Of a DNA stretch of 64,000 bases, positions 18,437-29,507 are shown piece after piece. How positions within the stretch are numbered: position 1 is the first letter of the stretch; the number at the start of each line of letters is the position of its first letter. The position numbers and the translations under genes were made by a program. Source of the stretch: Campylobacter fetus subsp. testudinum 03-427 (GTDB taxonomy: Bacteria; Campylobacterota; Campylobacteria; Campylobacterales; Campylobacteraceae); NCBI GenBank assembly GCA_000495505.1, contig CP006833.1, forward strand, positions 1,302,001-1,366,000, read 5' to 3'. Under the pieces are notes generated by a model. The model saw nothing but the letters and a program-made list of their open reading frames with translations, was not told the DNA's origin and did no database searches.

Positions 18437-19636
18437 TTAAGCTATTATCTTAGAAACAACACCTGAACCAACAGTTCTACCACCCTCGCGGATAGCAAAT
18501 CTTGTACCATCTTCAAGAGCAACTGGGTTGATTAATTCAACAGTGATTTTTAAGTTATCACCAGGCATAACCATCTCAGTACCTTCTGGAAGAGTGATTG
18601 ATCCAGTAACGTCTGTTGTTCTTACATAGAATTGTGGTCTATAGTTGTTAAAGAATGGAGTATGTCTACCACCCTCTTCTTTAGTCAAGATATAAACCTC
18701 TCCCTCAAATTTAGTATGAGGAGTGATTGATTTTGGCTTACAAAGAACCATACCTCTTTCAACGTCTTCTTTCTTTGTACCACGTAAAAGAACACCAACG
18801 TTATCACCAGCCTCACCTTGATCCATTTCTTTTCTAAACATCTCAACGCCAGTAACTGTTGTAGTTTGTGTATCTCTAATACCAACGATTTCGATAGTAT
18901 CACCAACTTTAACAATACCTTTTTCAATTCTACCAGTAACAACCGTACCACGACCAGAAATTGAGAATACATCTTCAATCGGCATCAAGAAATCTTTATC
19001 AGTAGCACGAACTGGAGTTGGTATATAGCTATCAACAGCAGCCATAAGATCCATGATCTTAGCTGACCAATCACCATCATTACCAGCTTTAGCCTCTTCA
19101 AGAGCTTGAAGTGCTGATCCGCTTATAATAGGAGTATCATCACCAGGGAAGTCATATTCGCTTAATAGCTCTCTGATCTCCATTTCAACTAACTCTAACA
19201 ACTCTGCATCATCAACCATATCAGCTTTGTTCATAAAAACAACTATATATGGAACACCAACTTGGCGAGATAGCAAAATGTGCTCTCTGGTTTGTGGCAT
19301 TGGACCATCAGCTGCAGAAACAACTAATATAGCACCGTCCATTTGAGCAGCACCTGTAATCATATTTTTAACATAATCGGCGTGTCCTGGGCAATCAACG
19401 TGCGCATAGTGGCGATTTTCTGTTTCATATTCAATGTGAGAAGTGGCAATTGTAATACCTCTCTCTTTTTCTTCTGGAGCGTTATCGATATTATCATAAT
19501 CTTTAAGCTCAGCAAGACCTTTTCTTGAAAGAACAGCAGAAATAGCAGCTGTTAGAGTTGTTTTACCGTGGTCAACGTGACCAATAGTACCGATATTTAC
19601 GTGTGGCTTATTACGTGAAAATTTTTCCTTAGCCAT
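18437..19636 (-). CDS. tuf: Elongation factor Tu
   Basis: GTPase of 399 residues that delivers aminoacyl-tRNA to the ribosomal A site. It has the G1 motif GHVDHGKTT, the switch I segment EEKERGITI, the G3 motif DCPGHADYV and G4 NKADM, followed by the two beta-barrel domains ending GSGVVSKI. The ribosome binding site GGAGGA is a near-perfect match, as expected for one of the most abundant proteins. It follows a four-tRNA cluster, as in E. coli tufB; no second tuf follows fusA in this window. Confidence 0.99.
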   Translation of the reverse strand: MAKEKFSRNKPHVNIGTIGHVDHGKTTLTAAISAVLSRKGLAELKDYDNIDNAPEEKERGITIATSHIEYETENRHYAHVDCPGHADYVKNMITGAAQMDGAILVVSAADGPMPQTREHILLSRQVGVPYIVVFMNKADMVDDAELLELVEMEIRELLSEYDFPGDDTPIISGSALQALEEAKAGNDGDWSAKIMDLMAAVDSYIPTPVRATDKDFLMPIEDVFSISGRGTVVTGRIEKGIVKVGDTIEIVGIRDTQTTTVTGVEMFRKEMDQGEAGDNVGVLLRGTKKEDVERGMVLCKPKSITPHTKFEGEVYILTKEEGGRHTPFFNNYRPQFYVRTTDVTGSITLPEGTEMVMPGDNLKITVELINPVALEDGTRFAIREGGRTVGSGVVSKIIA

Positions 19637-19710
19637 TGTATCCTCCGTTATAAATTTTAACTTTTAAAATTTAAAGTTTGTATATCATGTATTTCTTATT
19701 TTAACTTTTA

Positions 19711-19785
<75 letters not shown>

Positions 19786-19923
19786 GTTTCTAAATAAGAA
19801 ACTTCGCGTGGCAAAACAGAGTTGTACAAAAATAATACAAACACCAATAACTTAATCAACTAGAATAACTGTATAATTTAAAGAATAGTAAATTAGAATA
19901 CAGCTCCCAGTCAAAATCCAAAA

Positions 19924-20000
19924 TGGAGCGGGAAACGGGACTCGAACCCGCGACCCTCAGCTTGGAAGGCTGATGCTCTAGCCAACTGAGCTACTCCCGC
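19924..20000 (-). tRNA. tRNA-Gly (anticodon TCC)
   Basis: A 77-base cloverleaf with acceptor GCGGGAG, anticodon loop TTCCAAG (anticodon TCC), TTCGAGT T-loop and encoded CCA. It lies in the tRNA cluster ahead of tuf. Confidence 0.96.
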
Positions 20001-20008
20001 AATAGCAA

Positions 20009-20093
<85 letters not shown>

Positions 20094-20149
20094 TTAAATA
20101 AAATTTTTTGATTGCTATAAAATATCTGGTCAAACACTGTTAAAATAAA

Positions 20150-20225
20150 TGGAGCTGGTGAACGGAGTCGAACCGCCGACCTACTGCTTACAAGGCAGTT
20201 GCTCTACCAACTGAGCTACACCAGC
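20150..20225 (-). tRNA. tRNA-Thr (anticodon TGT)
   Basis: A 76-base cloverleaf with acceptor GCTGGTG, anticodon stem ACTGC/GCAGT with loop CTTGTAA (anticodon TGT), TTCGACT T-loop and encoded CCA. It is the first gene of the tRNA-tuf transcript, directly after a consensus promoter. Confidence 0.96.
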
Positions 20226-20246
20226 ACCCTTAACTTGTGAGCTGGA

Positions 20247-20275
20247 ATTATATCTTATTTTTTACACTATGTCAA
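20247..20275 (-). promoter_or_regulatory. Full consensus sigma-70 promoter of the tRNA-tuf operon
   Basis: Read on the minus strand, TTGACA (20275-20270) and TATAAT (20252-20247) are separated by exactly 17 bases. Transcription should start near 20240, about 15 bases before tRNA-Thr. A perfect -35 box is unusual in Campylobacter and fits a very strong promoter for stable RNA and EF-Tu. Confidence 0.85.
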
Positions 20276-20393
20276 GAGTTTTTAACAAATTTAATAAAAA
20301 TCGGTTGAGATATTAAAAATATTATTTTTCAAATTTAATAGTTATAAATTTAGGTAGTAAGAACGCAGCACTGGATATAGATCCAAATTTTAA

Positions 20394-20418
20394 GCAGCCC
20401 AATTAATTATTAGGCTGC
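20394..20418 (-). terminator. Terminator-like hairpin after sodC
   Basis: A 6-bp GC-rich stem GCAGCC / GGCTGC encloses an AT-rich 13-base loop and is followed on the minus strand by TTAAAATTT. It lies just after the sodC stop codon, between sodC and the tRNA promoter. Confidence 0.6.
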
Positions 20419-20427
20419 AACTTAAAT

Positions 20428-20988
20428 TTAATTTATAACTCCGCAAACAAGTCTAGCACCGCCTCCGCCTAAAGGTTTTGGGCTATCGCTATGATTATCC
20501 GCACCTAAATGAACCATTAAAGAGTGCCCTTTTAGCTCATTTATATTTTTAATTTTTGTTGATAAAACAGGATAATTTGCATCTCCGTTTGCATCTACAT
20601 ATAGAGCAGGAAGATCTCCTTTGTGACCATCATTATCCCAATAAAATGAGTGTTTGCCTGTATTTTGAGGATCCCAGTGACCACCAGCTTTCATACCAAG
20701 TCCTTTATCGCTAGATCCGCAATCTGGATTTACATGAACGTGAAACCCATGCATACCAGGTGCAGATAATCCAGAAAGTCTAGGAAAAAATGCAACGCCA
20801 TCTGCTGTATTTATAGCTATGACTTCGCCAACGCTTTTATCTCCATCTGTACTAAGAGCATTCATTTTAATAACAATGTGATCTACGGATTTTGGATCAA
20901 AGTTATTTAATGCAGAGCTTTGCTCGCCATGAGTTGCACCAAATAAAGTGGCAGCTAAAAGTGTGCTAATAAAACCTATTTTATTCAT
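20428..20988 (-). CDS. sodC: Periplasmic Cu/Zn superoxide dismutase
   Basis: Converts superoxide to hydrogen peroxide and oxygen in the periplasm; 186 residues. A signal peptide spans about residues 1-21 (MNKIGFISTLLAATLFGATHG). Metal ligands are visible: the GFHVHV pair, HWDPQNTGKHSF, HKGDLP, and the C-terminal HLGADNHSD. Cysteines in NPDCGSS and LVCGV should form the conserved disulphide. It is a single gene with ribosome binding site AAAGGAG, flanked by tRNAs on both sides, and probably protects against host oxidative attack. Confidence 0.96.
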   Translation of the reverse strand: MNKIGFISTLLAATLFGATHGEQSSALNNFDPKSVDHIVIKMNALSTDGDKSVGEVIAINTADGVAFFPRLSGLSAPGMHGFHVHVNPDCGSSDKGLGMKAGGHWDPQNTGKHSFYWDNDGHKGDLPALYVDANGDANYPVLSTKIKNINELKGHSLMVHLGADNHSDSPKPLGGGGARLVCGVIN

Positions 20989-21117
20989 ATATCTCCTTTA
21001 GTTTTAAAACGTAAGAAAATTTTAACAGTAATTATTAAACAGAGAATAAATTAACGATATACTAAAACTAATTAAACTATAATTTTTGTTGATTGATATA
21101 AATGAGTATTAAAGTAG

Positions 21118-21208
21118 TGGCGGACAGAGAGGGATTTGAACCCTCGAAGCCCGATTAAGACTTGCACCCTTAGCAGGGGTGTGGTTTCAGCCGCTCACCC
21201 ATCTGTCC
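21118..21208 (-). tRNA. tRNA-Ser (anticodon GCT)
   Basis: A 91-base class II tRNA with acceptor GGACAGA/TCTGTCC, discriminator G, encoded CCA, anticodon stem CACCC/GGGTG with loop CTGCTAA (anticodon GCT), a long variable arm and TTCAAAT T-loop. It stands alone between sodC and pyrF. Confidence 0.95.
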
Positions 21209-21225
21209 ATAAAAAGTGAAATGAA

Positions 21226-21231
21226 ATTATA
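21226..21231 (-). promoter_or_regulatory. -10 element for tRNA-Ser
   Basis: Read on the minus strand, TATAAT at 21231-21226 lies 18 bases before the tRNA 5' end in AT-rich sequence, a good position for a tRNA promoter. Confidence 0.55.
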
Positions 21232-21265
21232 CTTTTTAATTCCTTATATTATGCTTAATTTAGCT

Positions 21266-21949
21266 TTAAATTATATTATATAAGATTTTTTCGGTAATTT
21301 CTCTTGGATTTTTAGATTGATATATAGGTCGTCCTACAACTATAAAATCCGATTTATTACTCATCGCTGTTTTTAAATTTGCCACTCTTTTTTGATCATC
21401 ATTTGACTCGCCAAAAGGTCTGATTCCTGGAGTAAGAGTAAGAAAATCACTACTAGTAGCATTTTTTATATCTAAACTCTCATAGACCGAGCATACCATT
21501 CCATCAAGACCGCACTCATAAGAAATCTTTGAAAATTTAACTACACTCTCTTTGATATGCGCCGTATAAATCTCGCTAAAACCCTCTTCATCAAAACTAG
21601 TTAGAGCAGAAACTGCCAATACCAAAGGACGATTATTTAATTTCGATAACCTTTGCATAACGCTATTCATAGCGACTCTTCCGGCACTTGCGTGGATATT
21701 TATCATATCTGCGCCTATTTGCGAGATAACCTCACAAGCATCAGCCATGGTATTTGGTATATCATGTACTTTAAGATCTAAAAATATCTTAAAATTATCT
21801 ACATTTTTGAGCTCATCTATAAATTTAAAACCGTCTCTTAAATAAGCTCTAAGTCCAACTTTAAGCCATACATCAAGACCTTTTAACTCTCTTGCAACTC
21901 TTAAGCACTCATCAGAGTTTGCAAGATCTAATGCTACGCATAATTTCAT
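21266..21949 (-). CDS. pyrF: Orotidine 5'-phosphate decarboxylase
   Basis: Last step of UMP synthesis: decarboxylates OMP. It has 227 residues in a TIM barrel, with the catalytic [10 protein letters not shown] motif (Asp-x-Lys-x-x-Asp) and a C-terminal phosphate-binding region TPGIRP plus VVGRPIYQ. It overlaps the stop of nusB by one base (TAATG type), so the two are translationally coupled. It is the last gene of a run reading kdsA, SMR pair, ribH, nusB, pyrF. Confidence 0.98.
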   Translation of the reverse strand: MKLCVALDLANSDECLRVARELKGLDVWLKVGLRAYLRDGFKFIDELKNVDNFKIFLDLKVHDIPNTMADACEVISQIGADMINIHASAGRVAMNSVMQRLSKLNNRPLVLAVSALTSFDEEGFSEIYTAHIKESVVKFSKISYECGLDGMVCSVYESLDIKNATSSDFLTLTPGIRPFGESNDDQKRVANLKTAMSNKSDFIVVGRPIYQSKNPREITEKILYNII

Positions 21950-22344
21950 TATTTCACCTTACTTATAGCATCAAGTACGCCATTTATAAATCTTGTAGAT
22001 GAATCCGAGCCAAGCTCATTTGCCAACAAAATTGCTTCATTGATAACTATCGCACTTTGAGTATTAGTAAATTTAATCTCATAAGCTCCAAGCCTTAGTA
22101 TAGCTCGCTCCACGCTTCCTATCTCGTCCAACTTCCATTTTCCAAGATGGATATTTAGAGCTTCATCTATCAAGTCTAAGTTTTGCAAAACACCATTATA
22201 AAGCTCTAAAGTGAAATTTTTTTGATCGTTTCTTATCTTTTTTTCTTCCAAAAATTCCTCAGCAAACTCGTCCATCTCGCTACCCATTTCATTTGCATAA
22301 AGTAGGCTCACAACACTTTGTCTTACTTGATGTCTAGTTGCCAT
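21949..22344 (-). CDS. nusB: Transcription antitermination factor NusB
   Basis: RNA-binding helical protein of 131 residues that, with NusE (S10), binds boxA RNA and keeps rRNA transcription from terminating early. It starts [21 protein letters not shown] and has the C-terminal family motif [14 protein letters not shown] followed by FINGVLDAI. It overlaps ribH by 11 bases and pyrF by one, in a tightly packed operon. Confidence 0.97.
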   Translation of the reverse strand: MATRHQVRQSVVSLLYANEMGSEMDEFAEEFLEEKKIRNDQKNFTLELYNGVLQNLDLIDEALNIHLGKWKLDEIGSVERAILRLGAYEIKFTNTQSAIVINEAILLANELGSDSSTRFINGVLDAISKVK

Positions 22345-22816
22345 ATGAGACCTTTATATTTTTATATAAATTTAAAAGTTCAACCACTCCAGTCATCGCT
22401 TCAAAGCCTTTGTTTCCAGCTTTGCTACCTGCTCTTTCGATTGCTTGTTCGATGCTATCTACAGTCAAAACACCAAAAGTTACTGGCTTACCATACTTTA
22501 AAGTCACGTTTGCTATACCTTTTGTAGTTTCAGCACTTACGTAGTCAAAATGCGGAGTGCTTCCTCTTATCACAGCTCCAACACAGCAAACTGCGTCCCA
22601 TTTTCCGCTACTTAAAACTTTTTCTAACGCCATAGGTATCTCAAATGCACCAGGAACCAAGATAAGATCCAAGTTCTCTTCTTTTCCGCCGTGTCTTAAA
22701 AAGGCGTCTTTTGCACCTTCAACTAGCCTATCTGTGATTATGTGGTTAAATCTTGCATTTATGATAGCGACTTTCTCATTGCCTTTTAAACTCAAATTTC
22801 CTTCTATTATATTCAT
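22334..22816 (-). CDS. ribH: 6,7-dimethyl-8-ribityllumazine synthase
   Basis: Penultimate step of riboflavin synthesis, condensing 5-amino-6-ribitylaminouracil with dihydroxybutanone phosphate; usually an icosahedral or decameric shell. It has 160 residues with the family motifs [34 protein letters not shown] and the C-terminal NKGFEA. It lies 9 bases after an SMR transporter gene and overlaps nusB. Confidence 0.98.
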   Translation of the reverse strand: MNIIEGNLSLKGNEKVAIINARFNHIITDRLVEGAKDAFLRHGGKEENLDLILVPGAFEIPMALEKVLSSGKWDAVCCVGAVIRGSTPHFDYVSAETTKGIANVTLKYGKPVTFGVLTVDSIEQAIERAGSKAGNKGFEAMTGVVELLNLYKNIKVSYGN

Positions 22817-22825
22817 TTTTTCTCC

Positions 22826-23149
22826 TTATATTATCTTTAACATTATAACACTAAAAATTATCAAAAATAGATAAAATAACTTTTTAAAGCCCAACTTTTC
22901 TTTATTTATAAAAACACCAACTCCAACAGCGCCTATAGCTCCTATACCTGTCCAAATAGCGTAGCTCACGGACATTGATAAGCTTTGCATAGCAAATCTA
23001 AGCAGACTAAGAGAGCAAGCAAACGTGATGACGATAAATAAGAAATTTATTATCTTTTTGATACCGCTAGAATGCCCATATTTGTTTAAAAAAACAACAC
23101 CCAAAACTTCAAATCCGCCGGCTAGAATAAGAGCTAAGAAATGTATCAA
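22826..23149 (-). CDS. Small multidrug resistance family transporter, second of pair
   Basis: Four predicted membrane helices in 107 residues. It has the conserved membrane-embedded Glu in helix 1 (AGGFEVLGVVFL) and the loop segment YAIWTGIGAIGAVGVG typical of the SMR family, in which dimers exchange protons for small cations. It overlaps the preceding gene by 4 bases (ATGA), so the two are probably made together as a heterodimer, as in YkkCD-type pairs. The substrate could be guanidinium or quaternary amines; the sequence does not decide. Confidence 0.9.
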   Translation of the reverse strand: MIHFLALILAGGFEVLGVVFLNKYGHSSGIKKIINFLFIVITFACSLSLLRFAMQSLSMSVSYAIWTGIGAIGAVGVGVFINKEKLGFKKLFYLFLIIFSVIMLKII

Positions 23150-23468
23150 TTTTTTACGCCCTTGATCCCTAAAACTCCAACTAAAAGCGTAGCTATAAAA
23201 AACAATCTTAGATAATCAACGCTATTTCCATTAAAATAATCGGTCAAAATTTCAGCACTTACTATAAATAAAGTTCCAAAACCTATAAATAAAGTATAAG
23301 CAACGCTTGCCAAAAGGTACTTAAACGCACTCATAAACGAGAAAAAACTTACGCAGATGAAGCAGATAGTTATGAGATACTCCAAATTTGAATCCGCATG
23401 TTTTAGCCCATAAGCCCATCCGCATTCAAAAATCGCACCTAATAAAACGAAAAATAGACCTTTGTTCA

Positions 23469-23469
<1 letters not shown>
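23146..23469 (-). CDS. Small multidrug resistance family transporter, first of pair
   Basis: A 107-residue, four-helix membrane protein. The helix 1 Glu is kept (LLGAIFECGWAYGLKHAD), followed by the family segment VAYTLFIGFGTLFIVSAEIL; the usual Trp of the Y-x-x-W-x-G stretch is replaced (YTLFIGFG). It overlaps the end of kdsA by one base and the next SMR gene by 4. In the C. jejuni order I know, kdsA and ribH are adjacent, so this pair looks inserted between them. It is likely one half of an obligate heterodimer. Confidence 0.9.
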
Positions 23470-24281
<812 letters not shown>

Positions 24282-24335
24282 TCACGCGCTAATTTTTGCA
24301 CGATTGTAACTAAAAAGCACTAAATATTTGCTTAC

Positions 24336-25226
24336 TCATTTTTCTGAGGCTATCAAAATTCCGCTTATGATGATCAGGCTTATACCACATAGCGCAGCCA
24401 TATTTGGAAGTGAATCCCCAAGCATTAACCCAAAAAGTAAGCTAAATAAAACATCGCTATAACTCACTGCTGCGACTACTCCAGCTTTTTTACTAGCTGC
24501 GTATGCTTTTGTTAGATAAATTTGAAACCACGCCCCGCAAATTCCCATCAATAAAATATAAATTAATCCAGTAAAATTCGGCATAATAAATTTAGCAAAT
24601 ATAAAATCTAAATTTTTAAACTCAAAAAACTCACCTAAAACCATACATAAAAGCGGTATAAGTGTTCCAAAGGTCATAAACGAAAGCACGATTATTCTAG
24701 TGTCATAAAACTTTCTAAGTTCCCTTATACTAGTATATGCAAGCGCCGCTCCAATGCCGCTGAGCAATCCAACAAGATCATTTTTAGTCAAACCTAAATT
24801 TGGTTGAACTATAAAAATAATACCAAAAAAACCTATAAATATCGCTATCCAGCCTTTAAAGCTTAACTTTTCTTTAAATATCACTAAGGCAATAAGAGCC
24901 GTAAATATCGGAGCTGTTTTTTGGAACGTAAAAGCCGTCGCCAAATTTATCTGAGCTACGTTGTAAAAAAATGCAAGCAATCCAAGCGTACCGATAATAC
25001 CGCGAAAGATCAGAACAAAAGGTCTTCCGCCTTTTTGATGAAGCGGCTTTTTACTAAGCGCAAAAAGTATCAGAATAAAACCGATGATATTTCTAAAAAA
25101 TACAACTTCGATAGAGCTCATATCACTGCTCAAAAGTTTAGCAAATGCTCCAGTTGCTGCAAATAGCACTGAAGCGATAAGCATATAATAGATCCCCAAA
25201 TGCCGCATTAAAAATTGTCTATACAT
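24336..25226 (-). CDS. EamA/DMT-superfamily inner-membrane permease
   Basis: A ten-helix transporter-like protein of about 296 residues with two EamA repeats: the first starts IYYMLIASVLFAATGAFAK and the second from LVGLLSGIGAALAYTSIRELRK. DMT permeases move small metabolites, often exporting amino acids or nucleosides, but nothing here fixes the substrate. The start is uncertain: I use ATG 25226 (MYRQFLMRHL); ATG codons at 25241 and 25208 are alternatives, none with a strong ribosome binding site. It lies 69 bases from kdsA on the same strand and is divergent from der. Confidence 0.88.
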   Translation of the reverse strand: MYRQFLMRHLGIYYMLIASVLFAATGAFAKLLSSDMSSIEVVFFRNIIGFILILFALSKKPLHQKGGRPFVLIFRGIIGTLGLLAFFYNVAQINLATAFTFQKTAPIFTALIALVIFKEKLSFKGWIAIFIGFFGIIFIVQPNLGLTKNDLVGLLSGIGAALAYTSIRELRKFYDTRIIVLSFMTFGTLIPLLCMVLGEFFEFKNLDFIFAKFIMPNFTGLIYILLMGICGAWFQIYLTKAYAASKKAGVVAAVSYSDVLFSLLFGLMLGDSLPNMAALCGISLIIISGILIASEK

Positions 25227-25325
25227 AGATCCGACCTGCATTCATTTTTTAAATTTTGTGGAAAATTTTAGTTGCAATATTACCACGATGATACATAATT
25301 TTTTATAAATTTAGCTATTTTTCGC

Positions 25326-25331
25326 TATAAT
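25326..25331 (+). promoter_or_regulatory. -10 element for the der operon
   Basis: GCTATAAT, with TATAAT at 25326-25331, lies 23 bases before the der ATG and just ahead of the ribosome binding site AAAAGGAAAA. It is the best promoter candidate in the 112-base divergent gap. Confidence 0.55.
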
Positions 25332-25353
25332 TGAAAGTTTTAAAAGGAAAAAT

Positions 25354-26748
25354 ATGAAAAAAATCATACTAGTAGGACGTCCAAATGTCGGAAAAAGTTC
25401 GCTATTTAATCGTTTAGCAAAACAGAGAATAGCCATAACAAGTGACGTTAGCGGTACGACAAGAGATACGAATAAAGCTGAAATTTTTATTGATGATAAA
25501 AGCTGCATTTTGATAGATAGCGGCGGACTTGATGATAGTAATGAGCTATTTAAAAATGTAAAAATCAACACGTTAAATGAGGCTAAAAACGCCGATATAA
25601 TCGTTTTTATGGTAGATGGAAAAAACTTTCCAGAAGAAATAGACAAAAGATTTTTCTATGAACTTTCAAATTTAAATAAACCTATAGCTTTAGTAGTAAA
25701 TAAAGTCGATAGCAAAAAAGATGAGGAGAGAAGCTGGGAGTTTAACGAGTTTGGCGCGAAATATCTTTTCAACCTATCTGTCAGCCACAATCTAGGAACC
25801 GACGAACTACGCGATTGGATATATAAACTTATCCCTAAAAGTAAGATAAAAGCTGATACAAGTGATGATTTTGACGAGTTTTTAGACTGTGTTAATGAAA
25901 GCGGAGAGGTAGGATTGCCCTCTGTTGATTACGAAACAAAAAATATAAAAGTAGGGATAATCGGTAGAGTAAATGTAGGCAAATCAAGCCTTCTAAACGC
26001 TCTTGTAAAAGAAGATCGCTCAGTCGTAAGTAAGATTGCTGGAACTACGATAGATCCTGTTAATGAAAGCTATGTTTATGAAGATAGAGTTTTTGAGTTT
26101 GTTGATACAGCAGGTATCAGAAAACGAGGAAAAATAGAAGGCATAGAAAGACTTGCGTTAAATAGAACGGAAAAAATACTAGAAGAAGCAGATATCGCAT
26201 TGCTTGTTCTTGATGCAAGCGAACCTCTTACGGAGTTAGATGAGAGGATAGCTGGTCTTGGAGCTAAATTTGAGCTAGGACTCATCATCGTTTTAAATAA
26301 ATGGGATATGGAGCACGGCGAATTTGATAAAGTGGTATATGAGCTAAGAGATAAATTTAAATTTCTAGCTTACTCTCCTATCATCAGCGTTAGCGCACTG
26401 GGTGGAAAAAGAGTTCATAAACTCTACCCTCTCATACTTGAAGTTTATAAAAACTATACTCAAAAAATCAAAACTTCAAGGCTAAATGAAGTTTTAGAAG
26501 AAGCCATTAGAACTCATCCTATCCCTAGAGATCACGGAAAAATAGTTAGAATTTACTATGGTGCTCAATTTGGATTTGCTCCTCCAAAAATCGCTTTAGT
26601 GATGAATAAACCAAAGTCTTTGCACTTTAGTTATAAAAGATATCTCTTAAATAAATTAAGAGAGAATTTCGAATTAAACGGAACTCCGGTGATCTTAATA
26701 CCTAAAAATCGTAGTCAAAAAGAGAGTGCAGAAAATGAAAATAGATAA
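25354..26748 (+). CDS. der: Ribosome-assembly GTPase Der (EngA)
   Basis: Essential GTPase for 50S subunit maturation, 464 residues, with two tandem G domains and a KH-like C-terminal domain. The first G domain has [17 protein letters not shown] and NKVD; the second, near residue 200, has [17 protein letters not shown] and NKWD. The C-terminal KH-like domain (from about residue 350) ends with a basic tail. It heads a plus-strand operon der-aroK-trpS-serS-pflB; the aroK start lies inside its last codons. Confidence 0.98.
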   Translation: MKKIILVGRPNVGKSSLFNRLAKQRIAITSDVSGTTRDTNKAEIFIDDKSCILIDSGGLDDSNELFKNVKINTLNEAKNADIIVFMVDGKNFPEEIDKRFFYELSNLNKPIALVVNKVDSKKDEERSWEFNEFGAKYLFNLSVSHNLGTDELRDWIYKLIPKSKIKADTSDDFDEFLDCVNESGEVGLPSVDYETKNIKVGIIGRVNVGKSSLLNALVKEDRSVVSKIAGTTIDPVNESYVYEDRVFEFVDTAGIRKRGKIEGIERLALNRTEKILEEADIALLVLDASEPLTELDERIAGLGAKFELGLIIVLNKWDMEHGEFDKVVYELRDKFKFLAYSPIISVSALGGKRVHKLYPLILEVYKNYTQKIKTSRLNEVLEEAIRTHPIPRDHGKIVRIYYGAQFGFAPPKIALVMNKPKSLHFSYKRYLLNKLRENFELNGTPVILIPKNRSQKESAENENR

Positions 26749-27268
26749 AAATATAGTTTTGATAGGATTTATGGGAGTCGGAAAAGGCACTATAGCAAGA
26801 GCTTTAGCTGAGAAACTTGGCGTATTTGCGATAGACGGCGATGATATGATAGAAAGCTATGCAAATAAAAAAATAAAAAAAATTTTTGAAGATGAGGGCG
26901 AAGAGGCATTTAGAAAGATAGAAAAAAATCTAGCTAAATTCTTAGAAAACTCAGTAAAAGGAGCCGTTATATCCACAGGTGGCGGATTTTACAAAGTAAA
27001 AAATTTAAAAAAAATAGGTACAGTAATTTATCTAAAATCAAGCTTTGAAAAGATAATCGAGCGCATAAAAAACTCAAGCAACAGCGAGAAAAAATTTGCA
27101 AAACGACCACTTTTATCAAATTTAGAAGAAGCTAAAAAGATACATACCAGCAGAGATAAAGAGTATGAGAAAAAAGCTGATTTTTCTATTTTAGTTGAAG
27201 ATAAAACAGAAAAACAGATAATAAGTCAAATAGTAAAATTACTAAATTCCCAAAAAGCCAAAGGATAG
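26735..27268 (+). CDS. aroK: Shikimate kinase
   Basis: Phosphorylates shikimate at the 3-hydroxyl with ATP, fifth step towards chorismate. I use ATG 26735 ([14 protein letters not shown]), 177 residues; a GTG 9 bases upstream is also open. The gene overlaps the end of der by 14 bases. The P-loop reads GFMGVGKGT instead of the usual GKS/T, like the GKGT of adenylate kinases, so ATP binding should still work. The shikimate-binding DGDD, FRKIE, STGGG and lid Arg (KRPLL) are visible. Confidence 0.95.
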   Translation: MKIDKNIVLIGFMGVGKGTIARALAEKLGVFAIDGDDMIESYANKKIKKIFEDEGEEAFRKIEKNLAKFLENSVKGAVISTGGGFYKVKNLKKIGTVIYLKSSFEKIIERIKNSSNSEKKFAKRPLLSNLEEAKKIHTSRDKEYEKKADFSILVEDKTEKQIISQIVKLLNSQKAKG

Positions 27269-27271
27269 AAT

Positions 27272-28243
27272 TTGAGAACTTTAACAGGACTTCAACCTTC
27301 AGGAAAACTACATTTAGGAAATTATTTTGCTAGCATAAAACCTATGGTCGATACTCAAAACTTAGGCAATGACGATATGTTTATGTTTATCGCGAACTAT
27401 CACGCTATGACTTCGGTAAATGAAGCAAAAAAGCTAAAAGAGAGTACTTTTGAAGCTGCGTGTGCATTTTTAGCACTTGGCATAGATCCGAACAAATCAA
27501 CATTTTGGGTTCAAAGCGACGTAAAAGACGTGCTTGAGCTTTACTGGATACTAAGTCAGCTAACTCCTATGGGTTTAGTCGAGCGCGCTCATGCTTATAA
27601 AGACAAAGTCGCAAAAGGATTTGAGGCTCATCACGGACTTTTTAGCTACCCTGTTTTGATGGCCGCGGACATCTTGCTTTTTAACTCAAACATAGTTCCA
27701 GTAGGAAAAGATCAAATTCAGCACGTCGAGATAGCGCGTGATTTGGCTATCAAATTTAACAATGCGCACGGAGATATATTTACTATTCCTGAAGCCGGAG
27801 TTCAGCAAAATGTAGCTACTGTTCCAGGAACTGATGGAGCTAAAATGAGTAAAAGCTATGGAAATACGATAGATATTTTCAGTGATGCAAAAACTCTAAA
27901 AAAACAGTGCAGCTCTATAGTGACAGACTCAACTCCACTAGAGGCTCCAAAACAGTGGGAAAACTGCAATATTTTTAACATAGCAAAACTATTTTTAAAT
28001 TCCAAAGAGCAAGAAGAACTTGCAGCTAGATATGAAAAAGGCGGTGAGGGTTATGGGCATTTTAAAATGTACCTAAATGAGCTTGTTTGGAACTATTTTG
28101 CTGAGGCTAGAGAAAAATTTGAATACTACATAGATCATAAAGATGAAGTTTATGATATTCTTGATACTGGAGCAAAAAAAGCTAAAAACGTAGCGTCCCA
28201 GACGATGCAAAAAGTAAGAGACGCTGTGGGAATTTATAGATAA
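27272..28243 (+). CDS. trpS: Tryptophanyl-tRNA synthetase
   Basis: Class I synthetase of 323 residues that charges tRNA-Trp. The start is a TTG codon, preceded by AAAGGA at good distance; no ATG gives a complete N-terminus. Its nucleotide-binding motif (HIGH equivalent) is SGKLHLGNY near residue 11, and the KMSKS motif is exact in [10 protein letters not shown] near residue 190. The cognate tRNA gene is also in this window (18120-18195). Confidence 0.98.
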   Translation: MRTLTGLQPSGKLHLGNYFASIKPMVDTQNLGNDDMFMFIANYHAMTSVNEAKKLKESTFEAACAFLALGIDPNKSTFWVQSDVKDVLELYWILSQLTPMGLVERAHAYKDKVAKGFEAHHGLFSYPVLMAADILLFNSNIVPVGKDQIQHVEIARDLAIKFNNAHGDIFTIPEAGVQQNVATVPGTDGAKMSKSYGNTIDIFSDAKTLKKQCSSIVTDSTPLEAPKQWENCNIFNIAKLFLNSKEQEELAARYEKGGEGYGHFKMYLNELVWNYFAEAREKFEYYIDHKDEVYDILDTGAKKAKNVASQTMQKVRDAVGIYR

Positions 28244-28253
28244 AAGGAAAATT

Positions 28254-29498
28254 ATGATAAATTTAAAACTGATAGAAACAAATTTCGATGAATTTAACGC
28301 TAAATTAAAAGCGAAAAAGGTTGATGAGGGCGTTTTAAAAAATTTACTTGATACGTACAATGAACTAAAAATCAAAAAACAAGAGTTAGAAAATCTTCAA
28401 GCCGTACAAAACGCAAAATCAAAAGAAGTAGGCATACTAGCTAGAAGCGGCGCGGACACAACGCTACTAAAAACTGAGCTTGAAGAAAATAAAAAGCTTA
28501 TGCAGACCGCTTCAAATTTAGTAAGCGAACTTGAAACTAAGCTAGATATGGTGGCTAGTAGAGTACCTAACGTGATAGATGATGATGTGCCATTAGGTAA
28601 AGACGAAGATGATAACGTCTGCATAAAAACCGTGCTTGAGCCTAGAGAGTTCAACTTTACCCCAAAAGAGCATTTTGAGCTTGGAGAAAATCTCGGCTGG
28701 TTGGATTTTGCAACAGGAGCAAAACTCTCAGGTAGTCGCTTTACCGTGCTTAGAAGCGATGGAGCTAGACTTAGTAGAGCTTTGGTAAATTTTATGATAG
28801 ATTTCAATACTGCTAGAGGTTTTGAGCTAGTAAATGTACCGTTTTTGGTAAGTTCAAACACGCTTTATGGCACAGGACAACTACCTAAATTTGAAGAAGA
28901 TCTGTATAAGATAAGAGATGAAGATCTATACCTTATACCTACAAGCGAAGTTCCAGTCACAAACATCTACAACAATGAGATAATTCCAGCTGAAAATTTA
29001 CCTATAAAAATGACTTGTTACTCAGCGTGTTTTAGACAAGAAGCAGGAAGCGCTGGACGAGATACTAGAGGAATGATACGTCAGCATCAGTTTGAAAAAG
29101 TAGAACTTGTAAGCATAAGCAAACCAGAAGATAGCGCGAAAATACTTGATGAAATGGTAAGTTGCGCTTCTGATATGCTAAAAGAGCTGGGGCTTCCTCA
29201 TCGTCATATGATGCTTTGTAGCGGCGACCTTGGATTTGGCGCGGCAAAAACTATAGATCTTGAAGTTTGGCTTCCAGGACAAGGAAAATACAGAGAGATA
29301 AGCTCTATCTCAAATACCAGAGATTTTCAAGCCAGACGAGCGAAAATCAGATACAAAGACGGTAAAAAAAATGCTTTAGTTCATACTCTAAATGGATCAA
29401 GCTTAGCAGTCGGTAGAACTCTCATAGCGATCATGGAAAATTACCAAAATAGCGACGGCTCTATAAATATCCCAGAAATTCTTAAAAAATATATGTAA
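28254..29498 (+). CDS. serS: Seryl-tRNA synthetase
   Basis: Class II synthetase of 414 residues charging tRNA-Ser. An N-terminal antiparallel coiled-coil arm (about residues 28-105) reaches the long variable arm of tRNA-Ser. The catalytic core shows motif 2 ([22 protein letters not shown]) in part and motif 3 near [17 protein letters not shown]. It follows trpS by 10 bases behind ribosome binding site AAAAGGAAA. The matching tRNA-Ser(GCT) lies at 21.1 kb. Confidence 0.98.
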   Translation: MINLKLIETNFDEFNAKLKAKKVDEGVLKNLLDTYNELKIKKQELENLQAVQNAKSKEVGILARSGADTTLLKTELEENKKLMQTASNLVSELETKLDMVASRVPNVIDDDVPLGKDEDDNVCIKTVLEPREFNFTPKEHFELGENLGWLDFATGAKLSGSRFTVLRSDGARLSRALVNFMIDFNTARGFELVNVPFLVSSNTLYGTGQLPKFEEDLYKIRDEDLYLIPTSEVPVTNIYNNEIIPAENLPIKMTCYSACFRQEAGSAGRDTRGMIRQHQFEKVELVSISKPEDSAKILDEMVSCASDMLKELGLPHRHMMLCSGDLGFGAAKTIDLEVWLPGQGKYREISSISNTRDFQARRAKIRYKDGKKNALVHTLNGSSLAVGRTLIAIMENYQNSDGSINIPEILKKYM

Positions 29499-29507
29499 GG
29501 ATAAGCT

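Noticed and set aside
28397-28861. A 154-codon frame antisense to serS
   Set aside because: Serine-rich shadow of a conserved gene without initiation signals.
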